A DNA stretch of 48,721 nt, taken from the NCBI GenBank assembly GCA_947469635.1, contig CANIRG010000002.1:1-48721 (forward strand), read 5' to 3'. Positions 15,659 through 24,468 of the stretch are shown piece by piece (positions within the stretch are counted from its first letter, which is position 1; each line of letters starts with the position of its first letter). Below the pieces are notes generated by a model. It was given only the letters and a program-made list of their open reading frames with translations, made no database searches and had not been told where the DNA came from. This DNA is from Rhodospirillales bacterium (lineage in GTDB: Bacteria; Pseudomonadota; Alphaproteobacteria; Reyranellales; Reyranellaceae). The position numbers and the translations under genes are program-made.

Positions 15659-16908
15659 GCTTGGCCTTGCGGCTTCCTCGCCGCGAGCGCCGCCAGCGCC
15701 GCCAAGGTGGCGAGCGCGCCGAACAGCAGAAGCGAGTCCGTGTAGTCGCCGCTCCAGTCGCGCAAGGCGCCCGAGACCACGGGCCCTGTCGCCTGCGACA
15801 GCACCTGCGCCGACAGCGCCACGCCGCGGATCGCACCGTAGCTCTCCCGCCCGAAATAATCGGCCCAGGCCATGGGCAGCAGGGTCATGACGCCGCCAAT
15901 GCCGAGGCCAAACAGGCCGGCCGCCACCGCGGCGCTCTCCACCGAGCCGACACCGATCAGGCCGAACGATCCTGTCGCCAGCAGCAGGCCACATAGCGAC
16001 AGGGCGTAGCGCGCAGGCCAGCGCCGCGGCAGGAAGCCGATGCCGAAGCTCGCGACTGCGGACATCACGGAGAAGACGCCGATCACCGAGGCGGCGACGA
16101 TCGGCGAAAGGCCACGCTCGATGAGATGCGGCGCCTGGTGGAGACTCACGCCGGCCTGAACCGGGAAGACCAGCACCGTGTAGAAAGCGAGCAGCCAGAA
16201 GGCCCGCGTCCGCATCGCCTCGGCCCGGCTGTAGCGTGGTTCCGGAACGACCTGGCGATGGATGCCGTCGGCGGTGCGGTCCGGCACCAACCCGACGTCT
16301 TCCGGTCGCCGCACGAGGAACAGCCAGACCGGCACGAAGCCCACGATCAGCACCGTGGCGCCGACCGCCTGCCAGCCGGCGCGCCAGCCGCCGCCCTGCA
16401 TGGCGAGCTGGGCCACGATCGGCAGCACCACCAGTCCCGACATCTGGGCCAGCGTGGCGATCGAGGTGGCAAGCGCGCGACGCGCCACGAACCAGTTGTT
16501 CAGCGCGCCATAGAGGCCGAGCTCGAACGGCCCCGCCCAGATCATGCGCGCGAAGCAGAACAGGATGTAGAAGGCCAGCAGCGACTGGATCAGCGACAGT
16601 GCCATGGTGGCAAGCCCCGTGCCCAGCACGGCGAGGCAAAGGATGAGCCGCGCACCGCGGCGATCCAATATCGGCCCGAGCAGCGGCGAGAGAAAAGCGG
16701 CCAGCACCCCGCCCAACGACACCGCGCCGGCCAGCTCCATGCGCGACCAGCCGAAGGCCTCGGTCATCGGCACGACGAACACCGACAGCACGGCCACCGC
16801 CGGCCCCTGACGCGCGAAGCCTGCGAGGCAGATGCAGCCCAGCACGACCCAGCCATAGAAGAACGGCAGGCGCGGCACGAGCAGGCGGGACAGGAGCGGA
16901 GGCTGCAT
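15655..16908 (-). CDS. MFS transporter
   Basis: 417 residues from ATG 16908 (an in-frame start further upstream would give a poor N-terminus). It opens LPFFYGWVVLGCICLAGFA and has twelve predicted helices. The cytoplasmic motif appears as GPILDRRGARLIL (MFS motif A-like), and a central charged loop with RRPEDVGLVPD sits between the two halves. The GWVVLG opening and RRPEDVGL loop are common in the MFS group annotated as oxalate/formate or monocarboxylate transporters; the substrate remains uncertain. Convergent with the outer membrane protein gene, overlapping by four bases. Confidence 0.88.
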   Translation of the reverse strand: MQPPLLSRLLVPRLPFFYGWVVLGCICLAGFARQGPAVAVLSVFVVPMTEAFGWSRMELAGAVSLGGVLAAFLSPLLGPILDRRGARLILCLAVLGTGLATMALSLIQSLLAFYILFCFARMIWAGPFELGLYGALNNWFVARRALATSIATLAQMSGLVVLPIVAQLAMQGGGWRAGWQAVGATVLIVGFVPVWLFLVRRPEDVGLVPDRTADGIHRQVVPEPRYSRAEAMRTRAFWLLAFYTVLVFPVQAGVSLHQAPHLIERGLSPIVAASVIGVFSVMSAVASFGIGFLPRRWPARYALSLCGLLLATGSFGLIGVGSVESAAVAAGLFGLGIGGVMTLLPMAWADYFGRESYGAIRGVALSAQVLSQATGPVVSGALRDWSGDYTDSLLLFGALATLAALAALAARKPQGQA

Positions 16909-17041
16909 CGGCAATGTCAGTCCAGTGTCGAACCAATACGGCGACGCCGACAACAGGAAAGCCGCATCGTCTGGCGGTTTGTCCGAAATGGCCGAGCGGG
17001 CGCGATTGACGTATAGAGGCAGCGTGTATTGGAGGGCGTCC

Positions 17042-18028
17042 ATGCGTGCAATCGGGCTTTTGTCGGCCGGCATCGCGGTCCTGACAGCCACGACACTTCG
17101 CGCCGAGGAGTTCCGCTCGTCCGACGTCCTGCCGCCCGACTATCCGACGGTTCAGGCGGTGAACCATATGAGCCAGCTCCTGCGCGAGCGCACCGGCGGG
17201 CGGCACAGAATCAAGGTGACGGCGCAGGCGGCCGGCGGCTCCGAGGACTACGCCATCCAGCAGACGAAGATCGGCACGCTCGACATGACGCGCGCCAACG
17301 TGTCGGCCTTCAACAACATCGTGCCGTCAACCCTCGTGCTCTCGCTGCCCTATGTCTTCAAGTCGACCGCGCACATGCGCCATGTGCTGGATGGCGCGAT
17401 CGGCGACGAGATTCTGTCGGGCATGGAAGCCGACGGCTTCGTCGGCCTGTGCTTCTACAACACCGGCGCGCGCTCCATGTTCACGCGGGAGAAGCCGGTC
17501 CGGAACGTGGCCGATCTCGCCGGTCAGAGGATGCGCGTCCAGCAGTCGGCCTTCTGGATCGCGCTCATGCAGGCGATGGGCGCGCGGACGATCCCCATGC
17601 CGCTGGAACGGATCCATGTATCGCTGAAGGCCGCCCTCATCGACGGCGCGGAGGTCGATCTGCCGACCTTTCACGCCTATCGGCTCCACGAGGTCGCGAA
17701 GTTCTACAGCCTGACCGAACATGCGATCACGCCGGGGATCCTCGTGTTCTCCAAGAGGACCTGGGACCGGCTGCCGCCGAAGGACCAGGCGATCATCCGC
17801 GCGGCCGCCAAGGAATCGGCCGCCTTCATGAACAAGCTGTGGGACGAGCGCGAGGCCGCCGCCCGCAAGGCCGTCGAAGCGGCCGGGGTCACGATCGTGA
17901 GCGACGTCGACCGCAAGTCCTTCGCTGACGCCATGGCGCCGGTCACGAAAAAGTTCATCGCCAGTCCCAAGCAGGAAGATCTCCTGCGGCGCATACAGGC
18001 TATCGACGTTTCCTGCTCGGGCTGCTGA
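17042..18028 (+). CDS. TRAP transporter solute-binding protein (DctP family), orphan
   Basis: A 328-residue protein with a signal peptide (to about residue 21, ending LRAEE). The family pattern is clear: DYPTVQAVNHMSQLLRERTGG, the IGTLDMTRANVSAFNNIVP segment, LPYVFKSTAHMRHVLDG, and RMRVQQSAFWIALMQAMGA with the conserved Arg that pairs with ligand carboxylates. It would deliver an organic acid to a TRAP membrane complex, but no DctQ/DctM genes are in the window. It lies 82 bases upstream of the monooxygenase-ABC operon in the same direction and may supply or belong to that system. Confidence 0.9.
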   Translation: MRAIGLLSAGIAVLTATTLRAEEFRSSDVLPPDYPTVQAVNHMSQLLRERTGGRHRIKVTAQAAGGSEDYAIQQTKIGTLDMTRANVSAFNNIVPSTLVLSLPYVFKSTAHMRHVLDGAIGDEILSGMEADGFVGLCFYNTGARSMFTREKPVRNVADLAGQRMRVQQSAFWIALMQAMGARTIPMPLERIHVSLKAALIDGAEVDLPTFHAYRLHEVAKFYSLTEHAITPGILVFSKRTWDRLPPKDQAIIRAAAKESAAFMNKLWDEREAAARKAVEAAGVTIVSDVDRKSFADAMAPVTKKFIASPKQEDLLRRIQAIDVSCSGC

Positions 18029-18110
18029 GATAGTATCCGCAACCCGACGCACGGACGGTGCTGGCACACTACCTGCATGAACCGAAGGCAGTTCGCATGA
18101 CGGTGATCCG

Positions 18111-19502
18111 ATGACAAAGGCCAAGCGCCAGCTGCGCTTCGGCGCCTTCTTCAGCCTTCCGGGTTGCCATCCCACGGGCTGGCGCCATCCCGACGCGATC
18201 TGCGAGACCGACCTCGATTTCCGGATGCTCGCCGACATGGCGCGAATGTGCGAGCGCGGCAAGCTCGACTGCATGTTCTTCCAGGACAGCGTCGCCATTC
18301 CCGGCAGCACCGCGGTCTATGGCGCCAAGCCGTTCCGGGTGAAGAACGGGCGGCAGGCGCATATCGAGCCGATGAGCGCCATAGCGGCGCTGGCCGCGAT
18401 CACCTCCCGCATCGGCCTCGTGTCGACCTGCACGACTTCCTACAACGAGCCCTACAACGTCGCGCGCCGCTTCCTCACCATCGACCATATCAGCGGGGGG
18501 CGTGCCGGCTGGAACCTCGTCACCTCGCAGGCCGAGGACGAGGCGGTGAACTTCGGACGCGACCAGCATTTCGAGCATGGCATCCGCTACGACCGGGCCG
18601 ACGAGTTCCACGACGTCGTGGTCGGCCTTTGGGACAGCTGGGAGGACGATGCCTTCCTGCGCGACAAGGAAAGCGGCGTCTGGTTCGACTACGACAAGAT
18701 GCACATCCTGCGTCACAAGGGCAGGCACTTCACGGTGCGCGGCCCTCTGAACGTGGCGCGCTCGCCGCAGGGCCGGCCGGTGGTGGCGCAGGCAGGATCG
18801 TCCGATATCGGCATGGAGCTGGCGGCGCGCACCGCCGACATGGTCTTCACTGCCCAGACCACGATCAAGGAAGGCCAGGACTTCTGCAACGACATGCGGT
18901 CGCGCGTGACCAAGTACGGGCGCGGACCTGAAGACATCCGCATCTTCCCCGGCATCATGCCCATCGTCGGCCGCACCGAATCGGAGGCGCAGGAGAAGTA
19001 CGAGGAGCTGCGCTCGCTGGTCGACGACACTGTCGGCATCGCCGGCGTCGCGCGGCTGGCGGGCGGCGTCGATATCTTCGCGCTCGATCCCGACGGACCG
19101 CTGCCCGAGCTGAAGCCCAGCAACGCCGCGCGGGCGCGCCAGGAGATGATCGTCGCCATGGGCAAGCGTGGCATGACGATCCGCCAGATCGGCCGCGTGC
19201 TTGCCATGAGCCAGGCCCATCGCGTGCTCTACGGCACGCCCAAGCAGCTGGCCGACGACATGGAAGCCTGGCTCGATTCAGGCGCCTGCGATGGCTTCAA
19301 TCTCCTGTTCGCGCACTATCCCAAGCCGATCGAGGAATGGGTGACCCTGGTCGTCCCCGAGCTGCAGCGGCGCGGCCTGTTCCGCACCGAGTACGAGGGC
19401 AAGACCTTCCGCGAGAACCTGGGCGTGCCGATCCCGCAGAACATGCACACCAAGAACCGCAGCAGCGTCCAGGTGAGATCGGCGGCGGCAGCCAATGACT
19501 GA
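18111..19502 (+). CDS. LLM-class flavin monooxygenase (NtaA/SnaA/DszA type), copy 1
   Basis: A 463-residue TIM-barrel flavin-dependent monooxygenase. It opens LRFGAFFSLPGCHPTGWRHP and contains the subgroup signature IDHISGGRAGWNLVTSQ, then PQGRPVVAQAGSS and a C-terminal VPELQRRGLFRTEYEG. Members use FMNH2 from a partner reductase to oxidise C-N, C-S or similar bonds (nitrilotriacetate, dibenzothiophene sulfone, pristinamycin, DMS). First gene of the operon. It overlaps copy 2 by eight bases. No flavin reductase gene is in the window, so it must use one encoded elsewhere. Confidence 0.93.
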   Translation: MTKAKRQLRFGAFFSLPGCHPTGWRHPDAICETDLDFRMLADMARMCERGKLDCMFFQDSVAIPGSTAVYGAKPFRVKNGRQAHIEPMSAIAALAAITSRIGLVSTCTTSYNEPYNVARRFLTIDHISGGRAGWNLVTSQAEDEAVNFGRDQHFEHGIRYDRADEFHDVVVGLWDSWEDDAFLRDKESGVWFDYDKMHILRHKGRHFTVRGPLNVARSPQGRPVVAQAGSSDIGMELAARTADMVFTAQTTIKEGQDFCNDMRSRVTKYGRGPEDIRIFPGIMPIVGRTESEAQEKYEELRSLVDDTVGIAGVARLAGGVDIFALDPDGPLPELKPSNAARARQEMIVAMGKRGMTIRQIGRVLAMSQAHRVLYGTPKQLADDMEAWLDSGACDGFNLLFAHYPKPIEEWVTLVVPELQRRGLFRTEYEGKTFRENLGVPIPQNMHTKNRSSVQVRSAAAAND

Positions 19503-20874
19503 GCCCGCGCGCAAGCTCAGGCTCGGCGGCTTCTTCAGCGTGCCGGGCAACCATCTCGCCGGTTGGCGCCATCCCGACGCCGTGCCGGCCTACGACATGG
19601 ACTTCAAGCTCTACGCCCACATCACCCAGGTCGCGGAAGCCGCCAAGTTCGACACGATCTTCTTCCAGGACACGGTCGGCGTCTCCGGCAGCCGTGCCCT
19701 CGCGCGCGGCGAACGCACGCGCGCCAAGCTCTCGCGCACCGTCAAGCTCGAGCCCACGGCGACGCTTGCGGCGCTGGCGATGGTGACGGAGAGGATCGGC
19801 CTCGTCGCCACCGCGACCACGACCTACAACGAGCCCTACAACATCGCCCGCCGCTTTGCCTCGATCGACCATATCAGCGGCGGCCGCGCCGGTTGGAATC
19901 TCGTCACCTCGCAGATCGAGGACGAGGCGGGGAATTTCGGCTTCGACGAGCATCTGGCGCATGCCGAGCGTTACGAGCGCGCGGCCGAGTTCTACGAAGT
20001 CGTCACCGGCCTGTGGGACAGTTGGGAAGACGGCGGCCTCCTGCGCGACAAGGCGAGCGGCCTCTACATGGATCGCGAGAAGGTCCATTTCCTCGATCAT
20101 GTCGGCAAGCACTTCAAGGTGAAAGGCCCCCTCAACATCACGCGCTCGCCGCAGGGCTGGCCCGTGGTGGCGCAGGCTGGCTCATCCGACGCCGGCCGCG
20201 AGCTTGCGGCACGCACCGCCGATGTGGTGTTCACGGCGCAGACCAGGATCGACGAGGCGAAGGCCTTCTATGCCGACATCAAGGGCCGCGCCGCGAAGTA
20301 CGGGCGCGGGCCCGACGACATCAAGATCATGCCGGGTCTCACGCCCGTGCTCGGCCGCACCATGGAAGAGGCGCGTGCGAACTACGACTACCTCCAGTCG
20401 CTGATGCCCGACGACGTCGCCCTGCAGTCGCTGTCGCACATCTCGGGCGGGCTCGACCTCACCAAATTTCCGCTCGACGGGCCACTACCCGAGCTGCCGC
20501 CCAGCAATGCCGCCAAGGCGCGTCAGGCCCTGGTCGTGAGGACGGCGCGCGAGGGCAACATGACCCTGCGCCAGATCGCCCGCCATACAGCCGCCGGCAC
20601 CGGCCATCGCGTGCTGGTCGGCACGCCGCAGTACATGGCCGACGAGATGGAGGCCTGGCTGAAGGAGGAAGCGGCCGACGGCTTCAACGTCGTATGCAAC
20701 CACTATCCAAAGCCGTTCGAGGATTTCTGCAGCCTGGTCGTTCCCGAGCTTCAGCGGCGCGGCATCTTTCGCACCGAGTACGAGGGCGCGACCCTGCGCG
20801 AGAATTTGGGCTTACGCGTTCCGGAGAATCGCTACACGCGCCAGGCATCGAGCCCGGCAAAGGAGGCCTCATGA
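19495..20874 (+). CDS. LLM-class flavin monooxygenase (NtaA/SnaA/DszA type), copy 2
   Basis: 459 residues, a clear paralog of the preceding gene throughout: LRLGGFFSVPGNHLAGWRHP, IDHISGGRAGWNLVTSQ, PQGWPVVAQAGSS and VPELQRRGIFRTEYEG. Two tandem copies may act on different steps, on stereoisomers, or as a hetero-oligomer. Its stop overlaps the binding-protein start (ATGA), so the three genes are translationally coupled. Confidence 0.93.
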   Translation: MTEPARKLRLGGFFSVPGNHLAGWRHPDAVPAYDMDFKLYAHITQVAEAAKFDTIFFQDTVGVSGSRALARGERTRAKLSRTVKLEPTATLAALAMVTERIGLVATATTTYNEPYNIARRFASIDHISGGRAGWNLVTSQIEDEAGNFGFDEHLAHAERYERAAEFYEVVTGLWDSWEDGGLLRDKASGLYMDREKVHFLDHVGKHFKVKGPLNITRSPQGWPVVAQAGSSDAGRELAARTADVVFTAQTRIDEAKAFYADIKGRAAKYGRGPDDIKIMPGLTPVLGRTMEEARANYDYLQSLMPDDVALQSLSHISGGLDLTKFPLDGPLPELPPSNAAKARQALVVRTAREGNMTLRQIARHTAAGTGHRVLVGTPQYMADEMEAWLKEEAADGFNVVCNHYPKPFEDFCSLVVPELQRRGIFRTEYEGATLRENLGLRVPENRYTRQASSPAKEAS

Positions 20875-22532
20875 AGAAATTGGCAATTGCCGTGGCAGCA
20901 GGACTGGCCGCGCTCGGACTGGCGACGACGACCCTGGCGCAGGGCCCGACCGAGAAGGTGCGCAAGCTCAACCTCTACTCCTGGCCGCAGGCGGCCCTGC
21001 CGCAGAGCTACCAGGCCGCGCAGCTGATCGCCCAGCAATGGCGCCAGCTCGGGCTCGATGTCGAGGTCAAGCCCTTGCAGCGCCAGGCGCAGACCCAGCT
21101 CATCTGGTTCAGCCGCGACAAGTGGGACACCACCATGTGGCGCATGGTCGGCCGGCCCGAGCGCAGCGATCCCGACGAGTTCCTCTACAGCCTCTATCAC
21201 TCGAGCTACGCCGAGAAGGGCTACAATTTCATCGGCTACCTCAACAAGGAGTACGACGCGCTCGCCGAGAAGCAGCGCACCCAGCTCGACCGCGAGGAGC
21301 GGCGCAAGACGGCCTTCGCCATGCAGGAGATCATCAACCGCGACCAGCCGCAGGCCTTCCTGGTCCATCCGAAGTATGCGCTCGCCTTCAACAAGGCGGT
21401 GTTCAAGGAGGACACCGTCGTCAACCAGAGCGGCATCGGCATCCGCAACATCTGGACCTTCATGAACATCCAGCCGCTGGGGGCCCAGAAGGACCTGATC
21501 ATCAACAGCAACGAGACGATCAACGCCACCAACCCGCTCTATATCGGCGGCGCGGTCGACAGCTGGATCACCGATCTCATCTGGGACCGGCTGATGCGCA
21601 TCGGCCCGGACGGCATGCCGCAGCCCTGGGCGGCCGAGAAGGTCGACTGGATCGACGACAAGACGATCGAGATCAAGCTGCGCGCCGGCATGAAGTGGCA
21701 CGACGGCCAGCCGGTGACGATCGACGACGTCATCTTCTCGTTCGAGGCGCCGGCCGGCGACAAGGCGCCGATGTACAAGCCCTTCGTCACCGACATCGCG
21801 GCGATGGAGAAGATCGGCGAGCTCGGCCTTCGCTTCAGGCTGAAGAACGTCAACACGACCTTCCTCACCGCCTCGCTGGCCAAGATCAACCTGATCCCCA
21901 AGCACATCTGGGAGCCCGTCCTGAAGGACCTCGCGGGCAAGCCGGAGACTGCCGAGCAGCTGAAGTCGGTGCCTCACGTCGGCTCGGGGCCGTTCAAGAT
22001 GGTGCGCTGGAAGCCGACCGAGGAGATCCTGCTCGACCGCTTCGGCGATCACTTCCAGGCGCCCAAGGTCGAGCGCTGGATCATGCGCATCGTGCCCAAC
22101 GCCGAGGCGACGCTGGGCATGCTGAAGCGCGGCGAGATCAACTTCCTCGGCATGTTCGGCGGCGACGCCGAGGTGCTGGTGAAATTCTCCAAGGAGAATC
22201 CCGACATCGCCATCAAGAGCGAGGTCGACATCGGCTTCGAATATGTCGCCTTCAACAACCGCCGCGCGCCGTTCAACGACGTGGCGTTCCGGCGCGCCCT
22301 GTCGCTCGTCATCGACCGCCGCCTGATGGTCTCCGCGGCCTGGCAGGACTATGCCATCCCGGCCAACAGCCACGTGTCGCCGGTGCTGAGCTTCTGGCAC
22401 GACCCCAAGGTCGACCAGCTCAAGACGGGCGTCGCCGAGGCCAGGAAGATCCTGCAGGACGCCGGATATCGCCTGTCCGGCGGCAAGCTCTACTACCCGG
22501 TCGGCAAGCGCGAAACGCTGACGACCGAATGA
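20871..22532 (+). CDS. Family 5 ABC solute-binding protein with apparently circularly permuted domain order
   Basis: A 553-residue protein with a signal peptide (about residues 1-23, ending TLA). Residues about 29-200 look like the C-terminal third of a peptide/nickel-type binding protein: AAQLIAQQWRQLGLDVEVKP, DPDEFLYSLYHSS (from Asp100), NKEYDALAEK and AFAMQEIINRDQP. From Lys207 on, the canonical N-terminal part begins: KDLIINSNETINATNPLY, IWDRLMRIGPDGMPQPW, KWHDGQPVTIDDV and VGSGPFKM (from Val370), and the chain stops just after LQDAGY (Tyr533). The normal order is the reverse. The frame is unbroken and flanking genes are intact. It would capture the substrate of the adjacent importer in the periplasm. 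Confidence 0.9.
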   Translation: MKKLAIAVAAGLAALGLATTTLAQGPTEKVRKLNLYSWPQAALPQSYQAAQLIAQQWRQLGLDVEVKPLQRQAQTQLIWFSRDKWDTTMWRMVGRPERSDPDEFLYSLYHSSYAEKGYNFIGYLNKEYDALAEKQRTQLDREERRKTAFAMQEIINRDQPQAFLVHPKYALAFNKAVFKEDTVVNQSGIGIRNIWTFMNIQPLGAQKDLIINSNETINATNPLYIGGAVDSWITDLIWDRLMRIGPDGMPQPWAAEKVDWIDDKTIEIKLRAGMKWHDGQPVTIDDVIFSFEAPAGDKAPMYKPFVTDIAAMEKIGELGLRFRLKNVNTTFLTASLAKINLIPKHIWEPVLKDLAGKPETAEQLKSVPHVGSGPFKMVRWKPTEEILLDRFGDHFQAPKVERWIMRIVPNAEATLGMLKRGEINFLGMFGGDAEVLVKFSKENPDIAIKSEVDIGFEYVAFNNRRAPFNDVAFRRALSLVIDRRLMVSAAWQDYAIPANSHVSPVLSFWHDPKVDQLKTGVAEARKILQDAGYRLSGGKLYYPVGKRETLTTE

Positions 22533-22542
22533 CGATGGCTTC

Positions 22543-22615
22543 GCTGGGGGCGCGCCACTCCGTGGCGCGATCATGATCACGACAAGACGCGCCACTGGAG
22601 TGGCGCGCCCCCAGC
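22543..22615 (+). repeat. Complex inverted repeat (family 2), copy 1, between binding protein and permease
   Basis: The outer 18-base ends (GCTGGGGGCGCGCCACTC and its complement) are perfect inverted repeats. Each half (22546-22569 and 22588-22612) is itself a palindrome around CACTCC/GTGG. The spacer is 18 bases. The element starts 10 bases after the binding-protein stop and ends one base before the permease ATG at 22617. A second copy is at 40801-40877. Confidence 0.9.
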
Positions 22616-22616
22616 C

Positions 22617-23594
22617 ATGAGACTCGTCGTCGAACGCTTCACCCACAACGCGCTGGCACTGCTGGCCGTCACGACGATTCTGTTCTTCATGTTCCGGCTG
22701 ATGCCGGGCACGCCGCTCGCCGCCTTCATCAACGAGAACCTGAACGCCGACCAGCAGCAGCAGATGCTGGAACAGTTCGGCCTCGATCGGCCGATGTGGC
22801 AGCAATACTTCATCTACCTCGCCAATCTCCTGCAAGGCGAGATGGGCCTGTCCTTCTTCCAGCGCCGGCCGGTGACGACCATCCTCCTGGAAGTCCTGCC
22901 GAACTCGGTGATCCTGACGCTCTCCTCGCTGGTCATCGCCTACGTCTTCGGTGTCCTGGCCGGCGCCTGGCTGGCCTGGAAACGCGGCAGCTGGATCGAA
23001 CGGGTCGCCGTGCCGGCCGTGCTGGCGACGCGCGCCGCGCCGGAGTTCTGGATCGGCATGGTGCTGCTGTCGCTGCTGTCGTTCAACGCGGGCTGGTTCC
23101 CCTCCGGCGGCGCCTCGAGCCCGGGCCTGGCTTACACCAGCAACTGGCAGCGCATGCTCTCGTGGGACTATATCCATCATCTCGCGCTGCCTGTGCTCAC
23201 CCTGGCGCTCTATCTCCAGGGCCTGCCGCTGCTGCTCATGCGCTCCAACATGCTGGAGGTGATGCACGAGGAGTTCGTGACCATGGCCCGCATGAAGGGC
23301 TTCTCCGAGTGGCGCATCGTCATCCATCACGCCGCACGCAACGCGCTGCTGCCGGTCGTCACCGCCTTTGCGCTGGGCGTCGGCCTGTCGATGGGCGGCA
23401 ATGTCGTGATCGAGACGGTGTTCAGCTGGCCGGGCATCGGCCGCCTGCTGGTGCAGGCCGTGTCGGTCCACGACTATCCGCTGGCGCAGGGTGCCTTCCT
23501 GATGATCGCGATGGTGCTGGCACTGATGAATTTCGTCGCCGACCTGCTCTACATCGTGCTCGATCCGAGGGTGAGCCATGGCCGGCGTGGCTGA
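22617..23594 (+). CDS. Peptide-type ABC transporter permease (DppB-like)
   Basis: A 325-residue integral membrane protein. The N-terminal helix contains ALALLAVTTILFFMFRLMPG, the usual DppB opening. A BPD-transport domain follows, with the EAA loop near FVTMARMKGFSEWRIVIHHA and a C-terminal LLYIVLDPRV. It forms half of the channel with the next gene. No Shine-Dalgarno is visible outside the hairpin repeat that ends one base before the ATG. It overlaps the next permease gene by 17 bases. Confidence 0.93.
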   Translation: MRLVVERFTHNALALLAVTTILFFMFRLMPGTPLAAFINENLNADQQQQMLEQFGLDRPMWQQYFIYLANLLQGEMGLSFFQRRPVTTILLEVLPNSVILTLSSLVIAYVFGVLAGAWLAWKRGSWIERVAVPAVLATRAAPEFWIGMVLLSLLSFNAGWFPSGGASSPGLAYTSNWQRMLSWDYIHHLALPVLTLALYLQGLPLLLMRSNMLEVMHEEFVTMARMKGFSEWRIVIHHAARNALLPVVTAFALGVGLSMGGNVVIETVFSWPGIGRLLVQAVSVHDYPLAQGAFLMIAMVLALMNFVADLLYIVLDPRVSHGRRG

Positions 23595-24468
23595 AACGGC
23601 GACCCCGACGGTGCTGCAGCGCATCGCCTCGATGCCGCTGCGCGATCCCTTCGCTTTCGTCGGCCTCTCGATCTACGTGATCTTCGCGCTGATCGCGCTG
23701 CTGGCCGACGTGCTGGCGCCCATGCCGCCGCTCGAGATCCTGTTTACCTCCACGGGTAAGCTCGCAGCCAACCTGCCGCCCAGCCTCGACTATCCTTTCG
23801 GTACGACCAATCTCGGTCGTGACATCTATGCCCAGCTGATCCATGGCACCCGCAGTGCGCTGGCCGTCGGCCTCTCCGCCGCGATCGTCGTGTCGAGCGT
23901 CGGCACCGTGGTCGGGCTGGTGGCGGGCTATTTCGGCGGTCGGATCGATTCGCTCCTCATGCGCATCGCCGACATGGCGCTGTCGCTGCCCTTCCTGCCC
24001 TTCGTCATCGTGCTCACCGGCTTCCTCGGCGCCAGCACCTCGAACATCGTGCTCGCGGTCGCGCTGCTGCTGTGGCCCAACTCGGCGCGCGTCATCCGCA
24101 GCCAGGTGCTGACGGTGCGCGAACGCACCTATGTCGAGGCAGCGCGCGTCACCGGCGCGAGCTCCTGGCGCATCCTGTTCGTCCATGTCGCCCCCAACAT
24201 CCTGCCGCTCAGCTTCGTCTACGCCGCCATCGCCATCGGCTGGGCGATCATCACCGAGGCGAGCGTGAGCTTCCTGGGCTTCGGCGATTCGGAAAGCGTC
24301 TCGTGGGGCTACATGCTGCAGGACGCCTTCAGCTCGCAGGCCCTGTCGCGCGGCCAGTACGCGTGGTTCGTGCCGCCCGGCATCTGCATCATCCTGATCG
24401 TGGTCGCGGGATTCTTCATCAGCCGTGGCTATGAAGAGGTCTTCATGCCGAGGCTGCGCGGCAGATGA
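23578..24468 (+). CDS. Peptide-type ABC transporter permease (DppC-like)
   Basis: A 296-residue membrane protein. A short cytoplasmic N-terminus precedes the first helix (FVGLSIYVIFALIALLADVL). The periplasmic GTTNLGRDIYAQLIHGTRSA segment is the DppC signature, and the EAA loop is in RTYVEAARVTGASSWRILFV. It pairs with the DppB-like subunit and contacts the two ATPases. It overlaps the upstream gene by 17 bases and the downstream ATPase by four. Confidence 0.94.
   Translation: MAGVAETATPTVLQRIASMPLRDPFAFVGLSIYVIFALIALLADVLAPMPPLEILFTSTGKLAANLPPSLDYPFGTTNLGRDIYAQLIHGTRSALAVGLSAAIVVSSVGTVVGLVAGYFGGRIDSLLMRIADMALSLPFLPFVIVLTGFLGASTSNIVLAVALLLWPNSARVIRSQVLTVRERTYVEAARVTGASSWRILFVHVAPNILPLSFVYAAIAIGWAIITEASVSFLGFGDSESVSWGYMLQDAFSSQALSRGQYAWFVPPGICIILIVVAGFFISRGYEEVFMPRLRGR

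Noticed and set aside
14603-17206. Very long open frame on the minus strand (about 867 codons)
   Set aside because: It is antisense to the outer membrane protein gene and shifted from the MFS frame; its Arg/Gly/His-rich translation is typical of GC-rich shadow frames.
19563-20870. Extended in-frame upstream part of the permuted binding protein (would give 989 residues)
   Set aside because: It overlaps the second monooxygenase in another frame and reads as Arg/His-rich noise; the ATG at 20871 with a signal peptide is the real start.
20871-22532. Assembly error as the cause of the permuted order
   Set aside because: The frame is continuous, a correct signal peptide precedes the relocated segment, and both neighbours are coupled or spaced normally; raw reads would still settle it.
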